Position numbers and translations under genes: made by a program. From Spirochaetota bacterium (GTDB lineage: Bacteria; Spirochaetota; UBA4802; UB4802): DNA of 7,033 bases. The notes beneath the pieces were generated by a model. That model saw only the letters and a list, made by a program, of their open reading frames with translations, was not told the origin of the DNA and made no database searches. Positions 1 through 6,482 of the stretch are shown here, piece by piece (positions within the stretch are counted from its first letter, which is position 1; each line of letters starts with the position of its first letter). The stretch is taken from positions 1 to 7,033 of the forward strand of contig JAKPOE010000274.1 of NCBI GenBank assembly GCA_029548025.1, given 5' to 3'.

Positions 1-1
1 G

Positions 2-115
2 TTTACCGAGATACGCTATCGGGGGCTTTATAAAAATAGTCAGCATGCGTTTCTGATTGCCGCTGCCTATAATCTGTATCGAATGAAAAGTCTCATAGTG
101 CATCACGTGGTATAA
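2..115 (+). CDS. C-terminal end of an IS5-like DDE transposase (partial, enters from the left edge)
   Basis: The frame starting at base 2 is open from the window edge to a TAA at 113-115 and encodes 37 residues. The segment reading EIRYRGLYKNSQHAF, followed by an alanine-rich run and NLYRMKSLI, matches in pattern the C-terminus of IS5-family transposases. In that family an RYRGLxKN motif follows the last catalytic glutamate and is followed by a hydrophobic helix with a conserved NL. The rest of the gene, including the catalytic DDE residues, lies outside the window, so I cannot say whether it is intact. The stop comes soon after the helix, as expected for a natural C-terminus. The element's right inverted repeat should lie within roughly the next 150 bp, but it cannot be defined without the left end. 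The family call rests on motif memory only. Confidence 0.6.
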   Translation, partial: FTEIRYRGLYKNSQHAFLIAAAYNLYRMKSLIVHHVV

Positions 116-236
116 GGGTTGTATAAGGATGGTAATAAAATGTAGTGGCAAAACAAGATTTAAGGAAGGTAACAGTGATGAGGTAGCATTGGAAACATCA
201 TGGTAAAATCTATGGGAAGGTTTATTTTTTGAAAAA

Positions 237-265
237 TTGACAATTTTTAGCGTTGGAAGTATGAT
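237..265 (+). promoter_or_regulatory. sigma70-type promoter candidate, TTGACA-17-TATGAT
   Basis: A perfect -35 hexamer TTGACA (237-242) is followed, after exactly 17 bases, by TATGAT (260-265), one mismatch from the consensus -10. Transcription would start near 272, giving a leader of about 220 nt before the aldolase start codon. No better promoter was found closer to the gene: a TACAAT at 472-477 has no -35 partner at normal spacing. It may be the aldolase promoter, or an outward-reading promoter linked to the adjacent insertion sequence. AT-rich DNA produces such matches by chance more often than balanced DNA. Confidence 0.5.
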
Positions 266-363
266 TTTTTAGAATTTTTATTTTTGTTCAGAGGCTTCAA
301 TTATATTACAAAAATTCATAATATAGTAAATAATTATGTAATAATAGGGTAACTCCATGTATA

Positions 364-388
364 GCTATAACTTGTTATATGATATAGC
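364..388. promoter_or_regulatory. operator-like nested dyad upstream of the aldolase gene
   Basis: TATAAC (366-371), a TT spacer and GTTATA (374-379) form a perfect inverted repeat. An outer pair, GCTATA (364-369) and TATAGC (383-388), is overlaid on it. It lies about 105 bp before the aldolase start and downstream of the promoter candidate, where a repressor could block transcription. All bases except the outer GC are A/T-dominated, so chance is a serious alternative. No known regulator motif was recognised. Confidence 0.2.
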
Positions 389-484
389 ATACAATCTTTT
401 GCAAAAATGTAATTATCACGGCAAATTTTACTTGAATAAATAATTGATAGTATTACGGTATTAGCAAATATTACAATACACATC

Positions 485-490
485 AGGGGG
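485..490 (+). promoter_or_regulatory. ribosome binding site of the aldolase gene (AGGGGG)
   Basis: AGGGGG is a purine-rich Shine-Dalgarno match lying 4 bases before the ATG at 495. It stands out in an otherwise AT-rich leader and supports that start codon. Confidence 0.7.
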
Positions 491-494
491 AACT

Positions 495-1697
495 ATGAAT
501 ATTCTTGATTTACGACCAGAAAACTTTAAAAAAGCATTTCCCGATTCAAAAGTGATGCATGTCAATGGCAAATCAATCATAAAATCCGCAATGAAGGAAG
601 GAAACCACTGGGTAGCTATGGCTGTCAATACACGCCATGAAATTGCTATTCCAGGGATTATAAAGGCATCGATGGAGTTGAATGCACCGGTTATATATGA
701 ACTGGCTCTTTCAGAAAGCGACCTGTCAGGTGGCTATACAGGGCTTACACCTGCAGATTTTATTAAACTGGTTGTCAGCTTAAATGACAAGATGGGCAAT
801 GCAGGTGAAAAGGCAGTGCCGTTTACATGCCACAGAGACCATACCACTGTTCAGGAGGTGAGCCGTAAGGCGTTTGATAAAGCCGATGCAATAATAAAAG
901 CTTCAATAGAGGCAGGATATGGTTCATTTTCAATTGATGTTTCATTTTTGCCGATGGAACAGAATATTGCATTGAGCATATTGCTAAGTGAGCAGGTTAT
1001 ACGAGCTGGTTTAATGTATGAATCCGAGGTTGGCGAGATTGGAGGAGCTCATGGCAATTCTTCGGTAAGTGAAGCAGTGACACTTGTAGAGGCATTGACA
1101 AAATTGGGGCAATGCCCTGATTTAATTGCCATCAATAATGGAACAACTCATGGCAATGTTCGTGGTAATATTGATCTACAATTAACTCACAATACCTACA
1201 GGGCTATGTCACCATGGGGTGTTGGTATTGCACAGCATGGCACCACCGGTACATCCATTGAAGACGTTGGGCAGTTTTACAGGTATGGCATTTTTAAAGC
1301 TAATGTTGGTACGCTGTGGCAGAACGTTATCTGGGGGATAGATATGGATGAATATGGAGTAGCAGTTGAAAAAGGTCCTACGTACGAAAAAGACCCTGAT
1401 AAAGGCATATCCATGGAACTGTGGAAAAAGATGGAAGAGTATGCCCTGGCAAATAACATGAAGGGCGGCAATATGAAAAAGCTCTTCAAACCGTTTAAAG
1501 ATGCAATGAATGATGAATATTATAACAATGCAAAGATACGCGATCGTGTTGATAAGGCAGTATATGAAACCGCTGCTGCATTTTTTAAAGCGTTAAAGGC
1601 AGTAGGCAAGGGGGATGATGTAAAAGCTCAGATGGAAACTATAACTACACCATCTAAGCAAGGTTCAAAAGAATCAAAAGAAAGAGATTATGAGTAA
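495..1697 (+). CDS. fba: class II (zinc-dependent) fructose-bisphosphate aldolase-like protein
   Basis: A predicted cytoplasmic TIM-barrel enzyme of 400 residues that reversibly splits fructose-1,6-bisphosphate into dihydroxyacetone phosphate and glyceraldehyde-3-phosphate in glycolysis and gluconeogenesis. The class II landmarks occur in order. HRDH (113-116) supplies the catalytic Asp115 and zinc ligand His116. ESEVGEIGG (176-184) matches the acidic loop. NNGTTHGN (214-221) carries a second zinc ligand, His219, and QHGTTGTS (247-254) a third, His248. KANVGT (268-273) matches the KxNxxT phosphate/substrate strand. The N-terminal AMAVNTRHEI (41-50) fits the family's usual AFNVNNxE. It is longer than many family members (about 290-360), owing to a C-terminal extension that becomes lysine- and serine-rich after residue 370. 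The start is supported by AGGGGG 4 bases upstream. Its 3' end overlaps the glucosidase gene by 8 bp, implying co-transcription. The sequence is divergent, so tagatose- or another ketose-bisphosphate is possible as substrate. Confidence 0.85.
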   Translation: MNILDLRPENFKKAFPDSKVMHVNGKSIIKSAMKEGNHWVAMAVNTRHEIAIPGIIKASMELNAPVIYELALSESDLSGGYTGLTPADFIKLVVSLNDKMGNAGEKAVPFTCHRDHTTVQEVSRKAFDKADAIIKASIEAGYGSFSIDVSFLPMEQNIALSILLSEQVIRAGLMYESEVGEIGGAHGNSSVSEAVTLVEALTKLGQCPDLIAINNGTTHGNVRGNIDLQLTHNTYRAMSPWGVGIAQHGTTGTSIEDVGQFYRYGIFKANVGTLWQNVIWGIDMDEYGVAVEKGPTYEKDPDKGISMELWKKMEEYALANNMKGGNMKKLFKPFKDAMNDEYYNNAKIRDRVDKAVYETAAAFFKALKAVGKGDDVKAQMETITTPSKQGSKESKERDYE

Positions 1698-3318
1698 ACC
1701 CATAACAAAGAGCTGGTGGAAACACGGTGTACTGTATCAAATATATCCACGCAGCTTTAAGGATTCAAATAATGATGGCATTGGCGATCTGGAGGGTATC
1801 ATCCAATCGCTTGATTATCTTCAGGATGTAGGTGTTGATGGTATATGGCTATCGCCTATTTACCGCTCACCAATGTATGACTTTGGTTACGATGTGAGTG
1901 ACTATTGTTCAATAGATCCGATATTTGGAACTATCGCCAATTTTAAAAAATTATTAAAAGAAGCCGAAAAACGCAACATTGCTATCATCATGGATATGGT
2001 GTTGAACCATACATCGCACCTGCATCCGTGGTTTGTGGAATCACGTTCATCAGTTGATAATCCAAAGCGTGATTGGTATATATGGCACCCCGGAAAAAAT
2101 GGTAAAGTGCCCAATAACTGGATGGCTGCATTCGGCGGTAGAGCATGGACGTGGGATGAGTTGACGCGTCACTACTATCTTCATCTTTTTACCGAGCAGC
2201 AGCCTGATTTGAACTGGCATAATCCTGAAGTTAAAAAAGCAATGGTTGATGTACTGCGCTACTGGCTTGACATGGGTGTAAAGGGTTTTCGATTTGATGT
2301 AATCAACTATATTGTTAAGGATATTAATGTACGAAGCAATCCCTATAGGTTACGTTTAACCTATCCACGACGTCATGATTTGCAGGTTCATATATATGAT
2401 CGCAATCAGCCTGAGATACATGATATCCTGAAAGAGTTACGTCAATTGTTAGATAGTTATGGTGATACTATGAGCGTTGGTGAAACATATCCAAACGAAG
2501 GTGAAAAAGAGCCAGCGATGGCTGCATCGTACCTGGGTAATAATGATGAGTTGCATCTGTCATTTGATTTTTCAACTATCTACGCACGCTTTAACGCACG
2601 CGAGTTTGAACGTATCTTAAAAAATTGGTACCATGCTATTGGCGATAGTGGCTGGCCATGTCATGTACTGTCCAATCATGACCAGTCGCGAGCAATAACA
2701 CGGCTGGCAAATAATGATGTGCAGAAGGCAAAGCTGTTAGCAGTGATGCTGTTAACCCAGAAGGGAACGCCATTTATTTATTACGGCGAAGAGATAGGTA
2801 TGGTTGATGGGAAGATTAAACGCAGCCAGATACAGGACCCGCTGGGAAAGAAGTACTGGCCATTTCACAAAGGCAGGGATAAAGCACGTACTCCCATGCA
2901 ATGGGATATGACTCAGAATGCAGGCTTTTCAAACGGTAAACCGTGGCTGCCGGTCAATAGTGATTATGTAACCACTAATGTTTTGCAGCAGCAGGGTAAC
3001 AAGCAGTCAATATTACACCTGTATAAGGATTGTATTGCCATCAGAAGATTGCATCCTGCTCTGTATGCGGGTGATATTGAATTTGTACCTGCACCGGATG
3101 ATGTGCTGCTGTATAAACGATGCCATAACAATGAACAGTTGATGATTGCATTGAATTTTTCAAAAGCAAAAAAGGATGTAACCATTGGGTTAGAAGGCGA
3201 GGTGTTGCTTTCATCCTGTGGAAATTCTTCAATTCATTCTTCGCATTCTTCACATTCTTCAATACATGGGGGTGCTCTCACGCTTGATGCGTATGAGGCG
3301 GTGATTATCAAAGTATAA
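1690..3318 (+). CDS. GH13 alpha-glucosidase (oligo-1,6-glucosidase / maltase group)
   Basis: A 542-residue glycoside hydrolase that removes glucose from the non-reducing end of short alpha-glucosides by a retaining mechanism. No signal peptide is visible, so it is probably cytoplasmic. The Ca-binding loop is at 25-33 (D25, N27, D29, D33). GH13 region I is DMVLNHTS (102-109), region V QPDLNW (171-176), region II GFRFDVIN (199-206) with nucleophile Asp203, region III VGETY (263-267) with acid/base Glu265, and region IV NHD (329-331). The KGRDKARTPMQW stretch (394-405) begins the link to the C-terminal beta domain. Val204 after the nucleophile is the residue linked to alpha-1,6 preference in isomaltases. 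However, the short loop after region II (DINVRSNP) recalls maltose-type enzymes of GH13_23/30, so linkage preference is open. Trehalose-6-phosphate hydrolase is less likely. An odd His/Ser repeat sits at 512-526. The ATG lies inside the end of the aldolase gene, with only a weak AGAG before it, suggesting translational coupling. Confidence 0.88.
   Translation: MSKPITKSWWKHGVLYQIYPRSFKDSNNDGIGDLEGIIQSLDYLQDVGVDGIWLSPIYRSPMYDFGYDVSDYCSIDPIFGTIANFKKLLKEAEKRNIAIIMDMVLNHTSHLHPWFVESRSSVDNPKRDWYIWHPGKNGKVPNNWMAAFGGRAWTWDELTRHYYLHLFTEQQPDLNWHNPEVKKAMVDVLRYWLDMGVKGFRFDVINYIVKDINVRSNPYRLRLTYPRRHDLQVHIYDRNQPEIHDILKELRQLLDSYGDTMSVGETYPNEGEKEPAMAASYLGNNDELHLSFDFSTIYARFNAREFERILKNWYHAIGDSGWPCHVLSNHDQSRAITRLANNDVQKAKLLAVMLLTQKGTPFIYYGEEIGMVDGKIKRSQIQDPLGKKYWPFHKGRDKARTPMQWDMTQNAGFSNGKPWLPVNSDYVTTNVLQQQGNKQSILHLYKDCIAIRRLHPALYAGDIEFVPAPDDVLLYKRCHNNEQLMIALNFSKAKKDVTIGLEGEVLLSSCGNSSIHSSHSSHSSIHGGALTLDAYEAVIIKV
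3222..3264 (+). repeat. in-frame 9-bp tandem repeat (CATTCTTCR) in the glucosidase C-terminal domain
   Basis: Three consecutive units, CATTCTTCG (3235-3243), CATTCTTCA (3244-3252) and CATTCTTCA (3253-3261), encode (His-Ser-Ser)x3 at residues 516-524. Degenerate half-units flank them on both sides. The insert falls in the last beta-strand region, between VLLSS and the LDAYEAV strand near the C-terminus, where most relatives have a short turn. Because the unit is 9 bp, copy-number change would keep the reading frame. Confidence 0.75.
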
Positions 3319-3426
3319 TAAATATAATAAGTACAATAAAAGAGTAGAATATTAGTACATGCATGCAGTCATTCATTACATTTATTAATAGTACATACTG
3401 TTGTTGTTGTATTGTTTATGAAAAGC
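3319..3426. other. convergent intergenic gap without a clear terminator
   Basis: The two converging transcription units end 108 bp apart. I found no GC-rich hairpin followed by a T-run on either strand. The gap is AT-rich, with an 8-base repeat TAGTACAT and a small TGCATGCA palindrome. Termination may be Rho-dependent, or read-through may occur. Confidence 0.5.
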
Positions 3427-5847
3427 TCATCGCAACTGCACTACTGTTACGCCATCACCACCTTCCTCCGGCTGTCCGGGACGGTAGCCTTTTACATAAA
3501 ACGAATGCTTAAGGTACTGGCGAATAGCTTTTTTTAAAGAGCCTGTCCCATGTCCATGAATAATAATAGCGGTTGGGATATTGTTTTTTAAAAGATTATC
3601 CAGTTCATGATCCATTTTTTGCAATGCTTCATCAACATATAAACCACGAAGATCAATGGTATTATATTTTGTCTGAATGCTCATTGGTATATGCTGGATA
3701 TCCTGTGTTGCTATTGTATTGGTTTTTGTTTTAACAGTGGTTAGCTTTTTGCTTTCCGGAATACAATACACATCATCAAATGAAAACCTGCTATTCACAG
3801 TACCCATGCGTACTTTCAACTGCTTGCTTTTTTCATCAACATCTTCAACATATCCGTATTGTTCCAGTGGCTTTATAAATACTTTTGAACCTTTTTGCAC
3901 TGTATCAACAGTACAGGGTAAAAAATCTTCAGAGGGTTTCTGGAGCTGTTTGATAGTATCCTGCAATGAAAGCTGCATTTGTGTAATGTCATTTACAAGC
4001 TGTGTTGCATCCTTCATGGACATTGAATGCATGGTGCGTATTTTGTCAATGATGGTGTTTCGGTATTGATGAAGTTCATGTACAAATTCAATTGCCTGCT
4101 CTTTTGTTACTTTTTCTATTTGTTGCTGTAGCTCATTTATCTTTTTATCGTAGTCATTTTTTAATTGATTAAGCTCCTGTTTTAATAGTGCAAGTTCCTG
4201 TTCTTTTTGATGTAATGTATGCGATTGCTGGGTTATTTGGGAAAGCAGTGCGTCCACGGTTAGCGAGGTGCTGTCAAGTAAGGATATGGCATCATCAATG
4301 ATTTTTTGCGGTAAAGACAAATTTTTTGCTATTTCAATAGTATAGCTTGCCCCAGGAATACCCATGAGCACCTGATAGGTGGGCTGCATGGTATGGATAT
4401 CAAAAACAACGGATGCATTTTCAAATTGGCTATCAACAGAAGCAATTTCTTTTAGCTGTGAATAATGTGTTGTAACGGCTACAACCGCTTTTTTATTTAC
4501 TAAATACTGCAACACTGCTTGTGCTATTGCAGCTCCCTGTTTTGGGTCTGTACCTACAATAATCTCATCAATAAGCACCAGGCTTTTTTCATTAGCAAGG
4601 TTTAGTATGCGTACAATATTTTTTATCTGTCCGGAAAAGGTTGACAGCGACTGCATAATATTCTGTTCATCACCAATGTCAGCATACACTGATTCAAAAT
4701 ATCCTGCTGTTGAATCAGGGCTGGCGGTGATAGGGAGTCCGTATCGCACCATAAGAGCAAAAAGCCCTAACATTTTTAAAAGCACTGTTTTCCCGCCGGT
4801 GTTTACGCCCGATATGATAAGACATTTAAAATTGATGCCGCATTCAATATCGCATGGTACAATTTTTTTGCCATGCATTGTCACAAGCAAAGGATGTTTT
4901 GCATTAAACAACCGCAGATATGGTTGCCGGGAAAGTGCAGGCGTGGATGCATTGTAGGTTACTGCAAAGCGGGCAAGTGCAGTGCAAAAATCTAAATAGC
5001 CTATTATGGCTGCATTTTCCATTAGCAAATGAGCATGTTCAGCAATTGTGGACGATAGTATTTGCAATATTTTTTCTATTTCGCGTTGAAGATCTAATTC
5101 CTTATATAACAGGGTGTTATTCAAGTCATGAATGCTGCCAGGTTCAATATACAGTGTTGCACCCGAAGATGATATATCTGCGATAGTTCCTTTTAATTTG
5201 TTTTTAAATGTTGTTTTAATGGGTATACAGTATCGATTGTTTTTTACCGTGAAAATTTTTTCCTGAACAATCTGCTGGTACTCATGCGAATGAATAAGAT
5301 TTTGCAATGACTTTTCAATTGCATTGCGTATATCATTAATCTCTCGTTGCAGTTTTTTAAGTACCGGATAGGTATTTTCATTAAGATTTCCTGAATCCGT
5401 TAATGAAGAAATGAGCATGGTATATAGCTGTTCACAGGGATGGAGCATCTGCAATTCGGTTAGCGCATTGTGTGGATACTGGATTGATTTAAAAAAAGAA
5501 GTAATTCTATATTGTGCAGTGATAAACAACCGTATTTTAAAAATCTCATCAAGCTGTAAAGTTGCTCCTTTTGATGATTTTTCCAGCAAGTACGTAATAT
5601 CATGTATGCCCGAAAAATCGGGATGATGCCCTATGGACAATATTTCTTTAAGACAATTAATCTTAGCATATTGCTCTAGTATCTCATTATAATCAAGTGG
5701 TTGCATCCCCATGCAATAGTTTTTGCCTGGCTGAGTATAACATAAATTGGCAATAAATGATATAAGGGTATCCCATTCCAGCATGTGTGCTTCATCATGA
5801 GATATAATCTGCGTTTCAGTGGTATTACTGCTTTTCATATTTTCCAT
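3427..5847 (-). CDS. mutS2: MutS2 family ATPase/nuclease with C-terminal Smr domain
   Basis: An 806-residue protein, close to the usual 780-790. It lacks the MutS mismatch-reading domains and begins directly with the core/clamp region (about 1-335). The ABC-type ATPase follows: Walker A GVNTGGKT (347-354), signature-like SLSTFSGQ (400-407), Walker B LVLIDE (423-428) with Asp427/Glu428, then GTDP (432-435), and switch His461 in TTHYSQL. A Q/E/K-rich coiled coil spans about 533-640, a KOW-like segment about 650-695, and the Smr domain 728-806 with IDLRG (731-735) and HGHGTG (764-769). Family roles are suppression of homologous recombination and, in Bacillus, splitting of collided ribosomes. Oddities are Val348 where Pro is usual and IIVGTDP where LGAGTDP is usual, but catalytic residues are kept. 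The start is ambiguous: AGGAAG (5850-5855) lies only 2 bases before Met1 and 11 bases before Met4, so Met4 is possible. It lies 74 bp downstream of the Smr gene, probably in one operon. Confidence 0.93.
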   Translation of the reverse strand: MENMKSSNTTETQIISHDEAHMLEWDTLISFIANLCYTQPGKNYCMGMQPLDYNEILEQYAKINCLKEILSIGHHPDFSGIHDITYLLEKSSKGATLQLDEIFKIRLFITAQYRITSFFKSIQYPHNALTELQMLHPCEQLYTMLISSLTDSGNLNENTYPVLKKLQREINDIRNAIEKSLQNLIHSHEYQQIVQEKIFTVKNNRYCIPIKTTFKNKLKGTIADISSSGATLYIEPGSIHDLNNTLLYKELDLQREIEKILQILSSTIAEHAHLLMENAAIIGYLDFCTALARFAVTYNASTPALSRQPYLRLFNAKHPLLVTMHGKKIVPCDIECGINFKCLIISGVNTGGKTVLLKMLGLFALMVRYGLPITASPDSTAGYFESVYADIGDEQNIMQSLSTFSGQIKNIVRILNLANEKSLVLIDEIIVGTDPKQGAAIAQAVLQYLVNKKAVVAVTTHYSQLKEIASVDSQFENASVVFDIHTMQPTYQVLMGIPGASYTIEIAKNLSLPQKIIDDAISLLDSTSLTVDALLSQITQQSHTLHQKEQELALLKQELNQLKNDYDKKINELQQQIEKVTKEQAIEFVHELHQYRNTIIDKIRTMHSMSMKDATQLVNDITQMQLSLQDTIKQLQKPSEDFLPCTVDTVQKGSKVFIKPLEQYGYVEDVDEKSKQLKVRMGTVNSRFSFDDVYCIPESKKLTTVKTKTNTIATQDIQHIPMSIQTKYNTIDLRGLYVDEALQKMDHELDNLLKNNIPTAIIIHGHGTGSLKKAIRQYLKHSFYVKGYRPGQPEEGGDGVTVVQLR

Positions 5848-5906
5848 AACTTCCTAATAGTATTGTACCAAAACATTATTGTAAAGAGTAATTATTGCAA
5901 AGCACC

Positions 5907-5926
5907 TTTAATGCAACTGCATTAAA
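5907..5926. repeat. perfect 9-bp palindrome overlapping the smr stop codon, upstream of mutS2
   Basis: TTTAATGCA (5907-5915), an AC spacer and TGCATTAAA (5918-5926) form a perfect dyad that includes the TAA stop of the Smr gene. It begins 60 bp upstream of the mutS2 start. No T-run follows on the transcribed (minus) strand, so it does not look like an intrinsic terminator. A 2-base spacer suits a protein-binding dyad better than a tight RNA hairpin. Confidence 0.45.
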
Positions 5927-6194
5927 CCTCTTTTTTAAGTATTACGATAGTCCTTCCCCAATTAGCGGATTTATCAAAAAATTGCAAAACTCGTTTATCA
6001 TTTTTTAAGTAGTTGTGGACAGTGTGTTTTACAACCGATTTCCCTTTTCCATGAATTATTTCAACCTGCAAATACCCCTGTAGTACAGCATTGTTCAAAA
6101 ATTCATCTAAAATTGCTGTAATGTCTGCAGGATGAAACACATGCAGATCAATAGTATCGGTTAATGCAATATTAATAGGGTCATCACCATTCAT
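5922..6194 (-). CDS. small stand-alone Smr-domain protein (putative endonuclease)
   Basis: A 90-residue protein that is essentially one Smr domain. The IDLHVFHP motif (15-22) carries the DLH triad (Asp16, His18). HGKGKS (48-53) matches the conserved HGKG loop. It ends with VLQFFDKSANWGRTIVIL, the usual terminal strand in which WGxTxV is common. DLH plus HGKG is the form found in nuclease-active Smr proteins such as SmrB, which cuts mRNA at collided ribosomes. SmrB's N-terminal ribosome-contact extension is missing here, so the same role is inference. The ATG at 6194 is the first possible one, since an in-frame TAA lies four codons upstream (6204-6206). The ribosome binding site is weak. It precedes mutS2 by 74 bp on the same strand, giving two consecutive genes with Smr domains, and a good promoter lies 94 bp upstream. 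Confidence 0.87.
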   Translation of the reverse strand: MNGDDPINIALTDTIDLHVFHPADITAILDEFLNNAVLQGYLQVEIIHGKGKSVVKHTVHNYLKNDKRVLQFFDKSANWGRTIVILKKEV

Positions 6195-6287
6195 AAGCGG
6201 TTGTTACTCAGCTATTGGTTCCAGAAATCCATCATCCGTTATCAGGAATGCTCCATACAGTCAATAATGCGTTACGAAGCTGTTTTC

Positions 6288-6316
6288 AATATACACAATA
6301 CGCCATGTTTTGTAAA
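6288..6316 (-). promoter_or_regulatory. sigma70-type promoter candidate for smr-mutS2 (TTTACA-17-TATATT)
   Basis: On the minus strand, TTTACA (plus 6311-6316) is followed after exactly 17 bases by TATATT (plus 6288-6293). Each hexamer is one mismatch from consensus. Transcription would begin near 6281, giving a leader of about 86 nt before the smr ATG. It is the best promoter match upstream of the two minus-strand genes. No comparably good promoter was seen in the 74-bp gap before mutS2, which supports co-transcription. Confidence 0.55.
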
Positions 6317-6353
6317 GTACATTGTCATGGCAACGATAGTTGTTTTGAAAAAG

Positions 6354-6382
6354 TTTTAAGCTCTGACCCCATTTTTTGTCAC
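6354..6382 (-). repeat. possible mobile-element border tag containing GGGGTCAGAGC
   Basis: Read on the minus strand, this stretch has GTGACAAAA, then ATGGGGTCAGAGCTTAAAA. From memory, AAATGGGGTCAGAGC-like strings recur next to REP-associated (RAYT/TnpA_REP) transposase genes and in their solitary remnants across many bacterial genomes. No transposase is visible here, so this would be an orphan border. The link rests on recollection, not on a search. Confidence 0.35.
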
Positions 6383-6450
6383 ACCTATGAGATTTTGAAG
6401 TGAATAGTGAATGTTCTGTTACAAAAAGTGATCCCTACTGAGTAAAAATG

Positions 6451-6482
6451 AAAAAACAGCGAAGGCATGGATGCCGTAGCGC
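6451..6482 (-). terminator. possible intrinsic terminator on the minus strand
   Basis: GGCAT/ATGCC (6464-6475) forms a tight stem that can be extended by GCG/CGC (6459-6461 with 6480-6482) across a small internal loop. On the minus strand it is followed by TG and then TTTTTT (plus 6451-6456) and a second T-run. It would stop transcripts coming from the right before the smr promoter. The stem is short and interrupted, and the loop is only two bases if fully paired, so this is tentative. Confidence 0.3.

Larger units (their letters stand above)
116..494. other. AT-rich intergenic region between the transposase tail and the aldolase gene
   Basis: I see no gene in these 379 bases on either strand. 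The left part probably contains the right end of the insertion sequence. The rest is very AT-rich and holds a promoter candidate at 237-265, an operator-like dyad at 364-388 and a ribosome binding site at 485-490. A small AT-only inverted repeat (AAAAATT, GAC, AATTTTT; 232-248) surrounds the -35 box. I recognised no riboswitch class in the leader. Confidence 0.6.

Noticed and set aside
272..494. A riboswitch in the aldolase leader
   Set aside because: The leader is long enough, but I saw no conserved core of any known class; it is mostly A/T-rich with weak dyads.
1277..3262. Minus-strand open frames inside the aldolase and glucosidase genes
   Set aside because: They overlap well-conserved coding sequence on the opposite strand and show no domain of their own.
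1690..3318. Trehalose-6-phosphate hydrolase (TreC) as the identity of the GH13 gene
   Set aside because: The segments after the nucleophile resemble maltose/isomaltose-type glucosidases more closely, and no trehalose transporter or TreR-like gene is adjacent.
3677..5626. Several plus-strand open frames inside mutS2
   Set aside because: They are antisense to a gene with clear motifs throughout, and their Cys/Ser-rich translations look like shadow frames.
6215..6403. Plus-strand open frame of 62 codons
   Set aside because: It lies antisense to the smr leader and promoter, has no domain, and its composition is not protein-like.
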